DNA of 64,000 nt from Perognathus longimembris pacificus (Eukaryota > Chordata > Mammalia > Rodentia > Heteromyidae). Positions 43,016-52,923 of this stretch are shown here, in pieces (position 1 is the stretch's first letter; every line of letters begins with the position of its first letter). The notes under the pieces were generated by a model. It was not told the origin of the DNA. It worked only from the letters and a program-made list of their open reading frames with translations, and did no database searches. The DNA lies in assembly GCF_023159225.1 (NCBI RefSeq), contig NC_063174.1, positions 33,377,983-33,441,982 on the forward strand, written 5' to 3'. The translations under genes were made by a program, and so were the position numbers.

Positions 43016-45355
43016 GTGGTTTTCTACTGTACTAATGTCTAGTTGATAGCAGATGAAAACACCAAAGCCAACAGGATATGAGCTATTAGAAATTGATTTT
43101 ATAAGATGAATTGTTGCAAAAAAAATATTTCAAGGCCCTTTTACCTTCAATATTTTTATTTAGGACCTTAGGTATCCATATTTTAGGTGTTAAATGTCTT
43201 ATCACTTTTATTGTTTCTTAATAGCATTGTTTCTAGTTTTCTTAGCTGTGATTAAATTTAAATGTAGACTATAAGTGGCTGTTACCCCTTCAGTGACTAT
43301 TAAACTTTAGTTTTTATTTTATTTTTTATCAGTAAGGTCATAACTTCACTATTTCCTACTTTTTTTTTAAGGTTATCCTATGAAATTTTAAGCCCAACAT
43401 CACTGGCCATTGTTGTTTTAAGTTTTAGCTCCTTTTTTGGTCAGTTTTGGACAGTGGGTTAATAACTACATCATTCTCCCTTATTAATGAAATTCACAGT
43501 CTTAAATTGACACACTTACTAGGCAAGTTAGGTGTACTAAATCTAACCTTTAAGGTTGACATGGGCTCACACTTGGCCCAAGATGATTGATGGACCTGAG
43601 GAAATTCCTATAGATGAATGCTTCCTATAATTGATAAAATATTTATCATTTAATAATCACATTTAAAACTTATATTAAGTGTAAATCCCAATGACTTTCC
43701 CTCACTTGAAAACTTAGTGGGGATAAGCCATTTTGCTTTGTGATATTAAATTTAACTATGATAGTTAATTTTAATTAAAAAGACAACTTGTATTCATTAA
43801 AAGTATTTTAATTTAAAATATTCTGATTTCTAAAGTGTGTTAGTCTGTCAATTATTTTGTTTATAAATAGATTTTAATAACCTAGGAATATGACATCTAA
43901 AGAAAAATGATTTTTCACCTTTTAAATTACATACTTTTGGAACTTTGAGATTTGAGAAAGCTGCCATGTATATTGATAAATCTAATAAAATAATGAAATC
44001 AATTATTAATCTGGTTGTTCTATAAAAAGTAGAGTGCACAAAAATTGTGTTGTCTTTTATACTATCTATGATTTGAAGATGTGTTGTCACAAATGCAGTT
44101 TATCACCATGCTTCATTATTTTTTTCTGTAAAGGCTACGAAAATTGAGAACTATAAAATAATCAGCATATAAATGGAACCAGCTTATATTTTTCAGATAA
44201 AGTAGTAGTATTGTTAGTTTTTGACTTAGGGTCTACAGTGAATACATGTGATTTAAAACACTAGCAAAACTGACCCACCAATAAACACATCTACTGAATG
44301 CCTTTTAATGTGAATTACTTGCAATGTATTACCCTTCTCACAATGAAAGGGATTTTAATTAGCTCATTTTTTAAGATACAATTTTGTGAATATGAACAGA
44401 CATTTAATAAGACTGTTCTTTTCATTTTAAAGATACACAAATCATTTTCTAAATAATTTGCATAAAACAAGTTGCCAAGAGAGTTGAGAAACATTGGGTA
44501 TTATAGATTAGTTGAGAATATTGCAGCACAGTGAGCACAGTGTTGGGGATGCATTAAAATGTTCAGTGAGGACAGAAATAGCCCAGGAACCAGTGTAAAA
44601 TTAAAATAATGGGAGCAAAGAGACCCACAGTTGAAAGTCACGCACTTAACAAGAAAAGTCATTCATCTTTGTTTAGATGTAGTAGTCTATCAGACATAGT
44701 TAAGTCTGAAGTGTAACTTAAAATGAAATCTAGGATTCTTACGTGTATACTGCTATGAACCTGATAAAAGTTCTCTTAACAAATCCAGAGACCATCAGAG
44801 TGCAGTATGAGAAAAGAAACTGACCAGATTTCCAAAACATACAGTATCTCCATGGACATAATTATCTTTGGGATCACTTTTTACCACCTCACCAGAAAAA
44901 TTTCTATTGCAGTTGGCTTTCCCACCATTAAAGAAAAGGGTTTGGTTTTTTTGCCTTTAAAAAAAAAAATTACCACTCTGAAGAAAGGGTTATTCCAACA
45001 GGAAGAGGGTTTAATTTATATGACCTCTAAATTTACCTGACAGATGATAAAGTTTCACAAAACCACACCTCATAATGTTTTCTCTGATTTTGTATTACAC
45101 ACAGAGACACACTACAGGGTTAATGGAAGGTACAAGTATTATGATAGAGGCAGGTTCATTTAAAGGCTACCTGGCTTTTAATATTAGAGGGAATGAAAAA
45201 ACAAAAACCTAACCACTTCCTAGCCAGTTTCTTTTCTCTCCTGAGATGGAGTTAGCTCTGTTTTGCTATTGCTTCTTACCCTGTTGGCCTGGGAAGAGAA
45301 TGAATGAAGACTAGAAGTTGCTTGCTACTTCCACTTTTTTAAATTAAAAAACAAT
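43016..45355 (+). other. ZBTB1: ZBTB1 3' UTR and flank
   Basis: AT-rich and free of SINEs for 2.3 kb, unlike the introns, which fits a conserved 3' UTR. Two AATAAA signals, at 43984-43989 and 44280-44285, are candidate ends for the long isoform. No ORF of note. Confidence 0.6.
44280..44285 (+). terminator. ZBTB1: Candidate poly(A) signal for the ZBTB1 long isoform
   Basis: AATAAA followed by a T/G-containing stretch. The signal at 43984-43989, with TTGTGTTGTCTTTT about 60 bp downstream, is an equal alternative. Confidence 0.45.
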
Positions 45356-45388
45356 GTATATATATATGCATATATATATATATATATT
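45356..45388 (+). repeat. (TA)n microsatellite
   Basis: TATATATATGCATATATATA and on, at the tail of the SINE that follows. Confidence 0.9.
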
Positions 45389-45586
45389 TTTTTTTTATTT
45401 TCCAGTCCTGGAGCTTGGACTCAGGGCCTGAGCACTGACCCTGGCTTCTTTTTGCTCAAGGCTAGTACTCTGCCACTTGAGCCACAGTGCCACTCCTGGC
45501 CTTTTCTATGTATATGGTGCTGGGGAATCACACCCAGGGCTTCATGTATACGAGGCCTCTTGCCACTAGACCATATTCCCAGCCCT
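45389..45586 (-). mobile_element. IDL-Geo SINE
   Basis: Minus-strand copy with a small deletion (CGAGGCCTCTTGCC). Confidence 0.9.
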
Positions 45587-45695
45587 TTAAATCAATTTTA
45601 AAATATTTATTGTTAAGTAGTTGTACAAAGAAGTTACAATTCTGGAAGTCAGGTTATAAGTACAATGCATTTTGATGACCATTTCCACTGTCCTC
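45587..45695 (-). mobile_element. L1 3'-end fragment
   Basis: GTAGTTGTACAAAGAAGTTAC and AGTACAATGCATTTTGATGA repeat the L1 end seen at 6617 and 35.4 kb. Confidence 0.6.
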
Positions 45696-45711
45696 CACAC
45701 TTTTTTTTTTG

Positions 45712-46195
45712 TTTTTTTTTTTGCCATTTCCAGGGCTTGAACTCAGGTCAGGGGCCTAGGTGCTGTCCTTGAGCTTTTTCTTTCAAGGCTAGTACTCTCA
45801 CTTGAGCTTCAACTCCACTACCATGTTTTTGTTTTTGGTGTGTGTGTGCATGTATAGTTAATTGAAGATACTAGTCTCACAAAACTTTCCTGCCCTGCTG
45901 GCTTCAAATCTTTCTCTCTCTCTCTCTCTTTTTTTTTTTTTTTTTTTTTTTTTTGCGAGTCCTGGAGCTTGAACTCAGGGCCTGAGCACTGTCCCTGACT
46001 TCTTTTTGCTCAAGGCTAGCACTCTACCACTTGAGCCACAGAGCCACTTCTGGCCTTTTCTATGTATATGGTGCTGAGGAATCGAAGGCAAGCACTCTTG
46101 CCACTAGGCCATATTTCCAGCCCATAGCTTCAAATCTTGTTCCTCAGATATCTGCCTCCTAAGTAGCTAGGATTACAGGAGTGAACCTCCCCCAG
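45712..46195 (-). mobile_element. B1-linker-Geo SINE split by IDL-Geo
   Basis: Pieces 45712-45912 and 46127-46195. Confidence 0.85.
45913..46126 (-). mobile_element. IDL-Geo SINE nested
   Basis: TSD GCTTCAAATCTT at 45901-45912 and 46127-46138. About 25 bp missing in the ID half (GGAATCGAAGGCAAGC). Confidence 0.92.
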
Positions 46196-46263
46196 TTAGT
46201 TTCTTTCCTTCTTTGTTTCCCTCCTTCCGTCTCTCCCTCTCTCCCTTCATTTCCTTCCTTCCT
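46196..46263 (+). repeat. Pyrimidine-rich tract
   Basis: CTTCC/CTCCCT simple sequence between two SINEs, probably a mutated tail. Confidence 0.7.
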
Positions 46264-46448
46264 ATGCTAAGGTTTGATTCAGAGCCTCCTGCTTGCTCAG
46301 CTTGTTTGCTCATCACTAGTGCTCTACCACTTGGATCACGCTTCCAGCCCATCTTTTTACTCATTATTTTGGAGATGGAGTCTTGATTTTTCTCTCTAAT
46401 CTGGCTTTGAACCTTGGGGATTACAGGCATGAGTTACCAGCATCAGGT
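46264..46448 (-). mobile_element. B1-linker-Geo SINE, diverged
   Basis: AAGGTTTGATTCAGAGCC Geo end, short linker, head GGGGATTACAGGCATGAG. Confidence 0.7.
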
Positions 46449-46493
46449 CTGTAGTGTATAGCCTCCAAATCTTTAGATTTGAAAATGATCTTT

Positions 46494-46562
46494 TTGTTGT
46501 AGAGCTGGAAATCAAACCAGAGGACCTTGACATGACAGGCAAGTGATCCATCCCCAGCCCTC
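46494..46562 (-). mobile_element. ID monomer
   Basis: GCTGGAAATCAAACCAGAGG to GATCCATCCCCAGCCC. Confidence 0.65.
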
Positions 46563-46728
46563 CTATTGTTTTGAACAGAAACCCTAAAGGATACTACTGT
46601 TGAGTCCTTACAAAGCTGCCACCAATTAGAGTGCAACTTCCACGTTCTTTTAAGTTTTAGTAAATAGAATTAAGCACTTCAGAAAGTACTACCAAGATAG
46701 ACTTGGACTTAAAAGCCCAGGTATTTGT

Positions 46729-46841
46729 TTTGTTTTTGAAACAGAGTCTTAACTATGCAATTAAGGCTAGCCTCAAACTCACCATACAGCACACCTGAGT
46801 GCTGAGATCACAGACAGGCATTATGCCATCGTGCCTGGACT
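46729..46841 (-). mobile_element. B1 SINE
   Basis: AAACAGAGTCTTAACTATGC...GCTAGCCTCAAACTC...GTGCTGAGATCACAG, ordinary B1. Confidence 0.75.
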
Positions 46842-47068
46842 CCTATATTCTTAAAGGGATTCAAATGACCCATATGAGTAGCATAGTATGTGGCAAATCT
46901 TTAGTAACTGTAATTAACAATCTGTGGAGATAAATTAGAAGAAAGTATACTAGAGGGACTAGTTATAAAACATTTTTTAATAAGGATAGTTTGCTAGGGC
47001 AGACAGAACATTAATTAAAAGGAAGAACAGATGTGAAGGACCATGTTTGACTTTAGTTAAAAATATCA

Positions 47069-47205
47069 CTAAAGCTAGCCCAGGCAGGAAAGTCTATGAG
47101 ACTCTTCTCCAATTAACCACTAGAAAACCAAAAGTGGCTCAGAATGGTAGAGTGCTACTCAAGAGAAAATCTCAGCGCCCAAACTCTGAGTTCAAGCCCC
47201 ATGAC
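47069..47205 (+). mobile_element. B1-linker-Geo SINE, 5' truncated
   Basis: Begins inside the head (AGCTAGCCCAGGCAGG), linker CTCCAATTAACCACTAG, Geo to AAGCCCCATGAC. Confidence 0.78.
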
Positions 47206-47232
47206 AAAAAACAAAAAAAAACCACCAAAAAA

Positions 47233-47325
47233 CGTTCTTGCCTGGGTTGGCTTCAAACCACAGTCCTCAGATCTCAGCCTCCTGAGCAGCTAGAATTACA
47301 GGCATGAGCTACTGGCACCTGGTGC
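47233..47325 (-). mobile_element. B1-like head only
   Basis: TTGCCTGGGTTGGCTTCAAAC to GCTACTGGCACCTGG. Confidence 0.75.
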
Positions 47326-47448
47326 AAGTCTTATACTTAATATCACAATTGCTCTTTAGGAGCAATTTTATAGATCTATTAAATGTGAAAGCTACTTTAG
47401 TGATATAGTGGAATGAGTGTTATTCAAGCAGTGAGAAAGTTGGAATTA

Positions 47449-47549
47449 ACTACCAGAAAACTGTAATTGGAGCTGTGGCTCAAAGTGGTAGAGCACTAGC
47501 CTTGGCCAAAAAGTGCTCAGGGACAGTGCCCAGGCCCTCCCCATGACCA
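47449..47549 (+). mobile_element. Linker + Geo fragment
   Basis: AATTAACTACCAGAAAACTG then Geo to CCCAGGCCCTCCCC. Confidence 0.75.
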
Positions 47550-47584
47550 ATTGCCCACCCTCCCAAATACATATATGACTGAAG

Positions 47585-47802
47585 CGAGGTGCTGGTGGCT
47601 CATGCCTCTGATCCTAGCTACTCAGAAGGCTGAGTAAGAGTTTGAGGTTGAAGACAGCAAGAAAGTCTGTGATATTCTTATCTCTAATACTCAGAAAAAG
47701 CCAGAAGTAGCTCAATAGTAGAGCACTAGCCTTGAGCAAAAAGGAGCTCAGGGACAGCACCCAGGCCCTAAGTTCAAGCCCCAGGACCAGAAAAAAAAAG
47801 AG
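47585..47802 (+). mobile_element. B1-linker-Geo composite SINE
   Basis: GAGGTGCTGGTGGCTCATGCC to CCCAGGACCAGAAAA. Confidence 0.87.
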
Positions 47803-47807
47803 ACTGG

Positions 47808-48030
47808 GGGGATGGGAATATGGCCTACTGGCAAGAGTGCTCACCTCGTATAAATGAAGCCCTGGGTTCAATTCCTCAGCACCACATATATAGAAAATGG
47901 CCAGAAGTGGCACTGTGGCTCAAGTGGTAGAGTGCTAACCTTTGGCAAAAAGAAGCCAGGAACAGTGCTTGGGCCCTGAGACCAAGCCCCAGGACTGGCA
48001 CCAAAAAAAAAAAAAAAAAAAAAAAAAAAG
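47808..48030 (+). mobile_element. IDL-Geo SINE
   Basis: GGATGGGAATATGGCCTACTG to GGACTGGCACC plus a long A tail. Confidence 0.9.
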
Positions 48031-48465
48031 ACTGGGTGCTGGTGGCTCACACCTATTATCCTAGCTACTGAAGAGTCTGAGATCTGAGGACGGAAGTTTG
48101 AAGCAAGACTAAGCAGACAACGCAAGAGACTTACCTCTAATTAACCAGACAAAAAGCCTGAGGTATAGGCTCAAGTGGTAGAGCACCAACCATGAATGAA
48201 AAAGCTGAGCAAGAGTGCAAATCTCGTCTGGGAATGTGCCTTAGCAGTGAAGTACTTGTGTAGCATGCATGAAGCCTTGGGTTGGGTTCCTCAGCACCAC
48301 ATAAAAAGAAAAATCCAGAAGTGGTGCTGTGGCTCAAGAGGTAGAGTGCTAGAGCCTTGAGCAAAAAGAAGCCAGGGACAGTGCTCAGGCCCTGAGTCCA
48401 AGCCCCAGGACTGGCAAAACAAAAAAGTGCAACTCTCTTAGCCCAAGTCCTAGTACTGCTCCTTG
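48031..48465 (+). mobile_element. B1-linker-Geo SINE split by IDL-Geo
   Basis: Pieces 48031-48225 and 48425-48465; GTGCAAATCTC / GTGCAACTCTC at the two edges of the insert. Confidence 0.82.
48226..48424 (+). mobile_element. Older IDL-Geo SINE nested
   Basis: Ancestral ID half (GAATGTGCCTTAGCAGTG, GTAGCATGCATGAAG) plus complete Geo. Confidence 0.88.
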
Positions 48466-48601
48466 CAAATATATATGCACTGAACTAAAACATTTGAAAG
48501 TTACAGGTGAGATTAACAGGAACTAAAATAATAATTCAAATAGAGTGCCTAATGAAACAATGGTTATGAACATGCCAAGGATATACCTAAAGAGTGAGGA
48601 A

Positions 48602-48750
48602 AATTATTTGAAGCCAACCTGGGTATGAAAGTCCTTGAGACCTCTCTCCAGTTTACCACCAGAAAACAAGAAGTGGCTCAGAGTGGTAGAGTACTAGATG
48701 AGAGGAAAAAGCTCAATGCCCATGCCCTGAGTTCAAGTCCCCGACTGACC
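48602..48750 (+). mobile_element. B1-linker-Geo SINE, 5' truncated
   Basis: GAAGCCAACCTGGGTATGAA through linker to CCCCGACTGACC. Confidence 0.78.
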
Positions 48751-48822
48751 AAAAAAAAAAGTTTGAATCGCTATTGTTAATGAGAAGCTAAATAAGTACC
48801 AAAAATTAAAAAAAAAAAAAAA

Positions 48823-49220
48823 CATTGGCACTGGTGGCTCATGTTTTTAATCCTAGCTACTCAGAAGTCTGAGATCTGAGGATCAACCACCTAAAAGCAA
48901 GAAATAGGGTTGTGGGCTGGGAATATGGCCTAGTGGCAAGAGTGCTTGCCTCGTATACATGAGGCCCTGGGTTCCATTCCTCAGCACCACATATACAGAA
49001 AATGGCCAGAAGTGGCGCTGTGGCTCAAGTGGCAGAGTGCTAGCCTTAAGCAAAAAAGAAGCCAGGGACAGTGCTCAGGCCCTGAGTTGACAGCCCAGGA
49101 CTGGCCAAAAAAAAAAAAAAAAGAAGTAGGGTTGTAGCTTAAGCAATAGAACTCCAGCCTTGAGTGAAAAAGACAAGAAACAGTACACATCCTTGAGTTT
49201 AAGCCTTAGTACTGACACAC
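48823..49220 (+). mobile_element. B1-Geo SINE split by IDL-Geo
   Basis: Head 48823-48914 and Geo 49123-49220. The head-to-Geo linker is almost absent. Confidence 0.8.
48915..49122 (+). mobile_element. IDL-Geo SINE nested with TSD
   Basis: TSD GAAATAGGGTTGTG (48901-48914) / GAAGTAGGGTTGTAG (49123-49137). Confidence 0.93.
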
Positions 49221-49510
49221 GCACACACACACACTTGAATACCATTAGATGTACATACAGTTGAGAATAAAGAAACTGGCATATCTAGTTTCAATAGGTT
49301 TTATCATGAATTAAATTTTTTGACTATTAATCTATTTTCCCCATCCTTATCTGTAGAGTACCAAAAAGCTCTAGGAAATGTATTTGTAGAATCCTTCTTA
49401 TAACTGGACACTTGAGGTTAATAATGGAGTACTGTATCATAGAATACTTTTCAGAAAACTAAAGTAAGTAGAGTATTAAGTACTTGAAGGTTTGTTTGTT
49501 GTTGTTGTTT
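49221..49510. other. Unique sequence, ZBTB1 alternative intron
   Basis: Short (CA)n at about 49218-49235; otherwise nothing recognised. Confidence 0.4.
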
Positions 49511-49682
49511 GTGTCAGTCCTGAGGCTTGAACTCAGGGTCTGGGCACTGTCCCAAATCTGCTTTTGCTTAAGGCTAGCATACTACCACTTGAGCCACAGC
49601 TCCACTGGCTTCAAACTGCAATCCTCAGATCTCTGCCTCCTGAGTAGCTAGGATTACAGCTGTGAACCACTGGTGCCCAGCA
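49511..49682 (-). mobile_element. B1-Geo SINE, linker deleted
   Basis: Geo ends CACAGCTCCAC and joins TGGCTTCAAACTGC of the head directly. Confidence 0.82.
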
Positions 49683-49784
49683 GTATTGAAGTTTATATTC
49701 CAGACTTAGAGACTTGTAGCTAGCCATAGTAGAATTCTCACTTAGTAAGCCCTGCACCCATTTTTTAGTACTCTATACTCAGTA

Positions 49785-49965
49785 CTTCACAGGCATAATT
49801 TTAATTATTCCTCATAGGCTGAGGTAAGTATCATACTTTCTAGATGATGAACTGATGTTTAAAGGGACTATTTTCCTTAAAATCACTCAGAAACTATATA
49901 TTAGGCCTGGGTTTTTAACCTAGAACTCTACTTAGCCTACATTTCTGTGCCATTAAGCTACATGC
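49785..49965 (-). mobile_element. MIR SINE
   Basis: CTCATAGGCTGAGGTAAGTATC, TAGATGATGAACTGATG, TTAGGCCTGGGTTTTTAACC: MIR core, minus strand. Confidence 0.65.
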
Positions 49966-50247
49966 CCCACCTACCAGGTACAAATAATGGCCTTTTCAGA
50001 ATAGGAACACATAATAAAGGTCCTGTGAGCCTGTGCTCCTTCTAAGGCCTGCTTGGTCATGTGGATGGTAATTGTGGGTACCGAATGAAGATTCTAAGCA
50101 ATGTGACAAGTCATGAGTGGAAAATGAAACTTATTCTGACCATTAATAAGAATGATGTGCTAGAAATAAACATTTTGGTATTTTGATTGTGCCATTGTCA
50201 TCCATTTTTTGGGCCCATAGTAAGTTCTCAGTTAAAAGTTACTTAGA
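49966..50247. other. Unique sequence
   Basis: Nothing recognisable. Confidence 0.4.
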
Positions 50248-50475
50248 AGCTGGGTGTTAGTGGCTCACTCCTGAAATCCTATATACTCAGGAGGCCAAGA
50301 TCTGAGTATCATGGTTCAAAGCCAGCCTGGGCAGGAAAGTTCATGAGACTCTATCTCATATTAACCACTGAGAAAGCAGGAAGTAGGGCTGTGGCTGAAG
50401 AGGTAAGAGTGCTATCCTTGAGCAAAAAAGCTAAGGGATAACACCCAGCCCCAAGTTCAAGGAGCAGCACCCTAA
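50248..50475 (+). mobile_element. B1-linker-Geo composite SINE
   Basis: Complete, with CTCATATTAACCACTGAG linker. Confidence 0.85.
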
Positions 50476-50575
50476 AAAAAAAAAAATTGAAATTTCCTTT
50501 CCATATTTCTATGTGGCTTTCCCCTTTTGTTTACCATATAATATTACCTTTGTGTTTTTTCAATTATTTATTTTT

Positions 50576-50735
50576 GTGTGTGTGCCAGTACTGGGGTTTG
50601 GGTTCAGGGTCTGGACACTGTCACTCAGCTTTCTTGCTCAAAACTAGCACTCTTCCACTTCAGCCACAGCTTCACTTCCAGCTTTTGGTGGTTACTTGGA
50701 GCTAAGAGTCTTACAGACTTTTCTGCCTAGGTTAT
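50576..50735 (-). mobile_element. Geo + linker, head truncated
   Basis: GCCAGTACTGGGGTTTGG to TTTTCTGCCTAGGTTA. Confidence 0.8.
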
Positions 50736-51455
50736 ATGCTTCTGTGCTAAACCTACTACGTTAATGATTTTGGTACCATCTGTCAGATGTTATTTTTCAA
50801 GATGGATGAGATGGAGGAGTCTGTGCACAATGTCTAAGGATCATTGCATGGCTGCCTTTCCACTGCTTTCTGTCAACTGTAGTGATACTTTACTTGGCAA
50901 CATGGACATAATTTCACAAAAAGCAGATGAAATCTAGCTCCTTACAGTTACTCTCTAGCAAGAGGCAAAAAAGGCGAGAGTTTGGAGTGCTTGCATCTGT
51001 AAATGACAATTGGTGAATATAAAGTAAGCAAATGACAAAAACAGCCTTAAAATCATGCTAGTTTTGAATATATGCAACTTTATATGCATACAGGTAGTTG
51101 AATTTATCAGTAACTTTAACTCTTCTTTATATTCAGGAGACCAAATCACTGGAGTTAACAGTGAAAATTGTTCTCCATTCTCTCATGTTTCTGCTGAATT
51201 TGCTGGCAAAAAGGAATATTACAATTTAATACTAAGCATGAATCAAATATATCAATGTATCAGCCATCACTATACTAAGAAGTCACAAGAAAGGCTAATT
51301 TGAAAGACAACAAAAATGTTAGACAATTTCAATCTAGAGCTAGAAATATTCATGTTTTGTGAGAAAATTTGCCTGTTTGAGAAAAAGAATCTAATTAGTG
51401 TACAAAGCTTGCTTTTAGGCTTTATTTAAAAATACATATTTAAGGAAAAGTATTT
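50736..51455. other. Unique sequence, SINE-free
   Basis: A chance 82-codon frame at 51055-51303 has no recognisable domain. Confidence 0.4.
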
Positions 51456-51692
51456 GAGCTGGGTGCAGGTGGCTCAGGCCTGTAATCCTAGCTACTCAGA
51501 AGGCTGAGATCTAAGGATTGTGATTCAAAGCCAGCAGAAAAGTTACAATGAGACTCTTATCTCCAATTAACTACCCAAAAAGCCCAGAAATACAGCTATG
51601 GCTCAAGTGGTAGAGAGTCAGCCATGAATTAAAAAAAAAAAAAAAAAGCTCAGGGACAGTACCCAAGCACTGAGTTCAAGCCTTAGGACAAG
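51456..51692 (+). mobile_element. B1-linker-Geo composite SINE
   Basis: Complete, with an internal A16 run in Geo at 51629. Confidence 0.86.
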
Positions 51693-51780
51693 CAAAGTAC
51701 TTAAACCAATAGTATATACCAATTGAAACAGCAGAGCTGAGGACTCAGGGTATTTTTGTTGGTGGTTGTTTATGTGTTCT

Positions 51781-51853
51781 TTTTGTCAATACTGTGGTTT
51801 GAACTCAGGACCTTGTGCTTACCAAGGCAGTCTCTATACCATGCCCCAGCCCC
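51781..51853 (-). mobile_element. ID monomer
   Basis: TGTGGTTTGAACTCAGGACC to CATGCCCCAGCCCC. Confidence 0.7.
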
Positions 51854-51889
51854 AGAGCTCAGTTTTTGATGAAAGAAATAATTCCAAGC

Positions 51890-52083
51890 GGGCTGGGAAT
51901 ATGGCCTAGTGGCAAGAGTGCTTGTCTCCTATACATGAAGCCCTGGGTTCAATTCCCCAACACTACATATACAGAAAATGGCCAGAAGTGGCGCTGTGGC
52001 CCAAGTGGCAGAGTGCTAGCCTTGAGAAAAAAAGAAGCTAGGGACAGTGCTCAGGCCCTGAGTCCAAGGCCCAGGACTGGCAA

Positions 52084-52114
<31 letters not shown>

Positions 52115-52125
52115 AAGAAAGAAAG
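51890..52125 (+). mobile_element. IDL-Geo SINE with TSD
   Basis: TSD AATTCCAAGC at 51880-51889 and 52126-52135, with an impure A tail of about 45 bp. Confidence 0.93.
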
Positions 52126-52135
52126 AATTCCAAGC

Positions 52136-52886
52136 ACCTAGGTTACAAAAAGTCACTTTTTCTTCCAAATGTTTGTTCCCTGATGTGAGGAAAACATTCT
52201 AAGAGATAGGTCACTTTTTTAAAAAATTGAGGATAATTGTTATTAGCACAAAACATCGCTGTAAAAATATAATTCCCCCAGGAATCAATGGGACAGTTTA
52301 GGAGAGATATACACCTACAAATTTGAAGGAAAATCTGTCCTCCTTTCTTCCCCCCTCCACTTCTCACTGTGCACTTGACTTTCATTTGCAGAGTATACAA
52401 TACTGCACTTTAGGAGAAAGCAGTGTTAGTGTGATGGCTTGAGACTTTAAAAAGAGTATGAGCTTTACATTTTATTATATGTCAAGCAGAATTTTGCCAC
52501 TATTAAGTACATTGTAGAGCTTTTCTTTGAAGGAAAACACTTAGGTTTTCACCTATCCTTTATTTGTCTGACCTCCAATCTTTTTTTGCTACATATTTAT
52601 GTGCCTATCCATTCTCACTTAGACTATGCAAAAATAAGAGGTTGCCTTATGGTTGAAGAATTATATTACTAATAAGAATATATTTGAAAGGTACAATGAG
52701 TTACAGTTAAGAAGTAATTAAGTAAATTAAAATTGTAGGACCTGTTCTTTGTTCCTATTCTCTTGACAATGTGCTAGCCTGGTGCCAAAAACTAAGAAAT
52801 TCTTACCTAAGAATATGTTGTTATTTTGTAGAGCAGTCAATTTATAATATTATTTTTCTTGAGTTTTGTCTTTTTCTGTGTGGCAG
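52136..52886 (+). other. Unique sequence before the ZBTB1 alternative exon
   Basis: SINE-free; ends in a strong polypyrimidine/AG acceptor (TTTTTCTGTGTGGCAG, AG at 52885-52886). Confidence 0.6.
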
Positions 52887-52923
52887 TGGTGAAATAGGGC
52901 CTTCTAAACCCCTGGAGAAGTGA
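52887..52923 (+). CDS. ZBTB1: ZBTB1 alternative last coding exon (12-residue tail)
   Basis: If spliced from the internal donor at 42771/42772, codon 633 becomes AG+T (Ser). The frame then reads SGEIGPSKPLEK and stops at TGA 52921-52923, giving 632+12 = 644 residues. As I recall, the human short isoform is also 644 aa. The short form keeps BTB, the UBZ4-like finger and the middle fingers but loses the last three C2H2 fingers. Acceptor quality, phase and length all agree; transcript evidence cannot be seen here. Confidence 0.82.
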
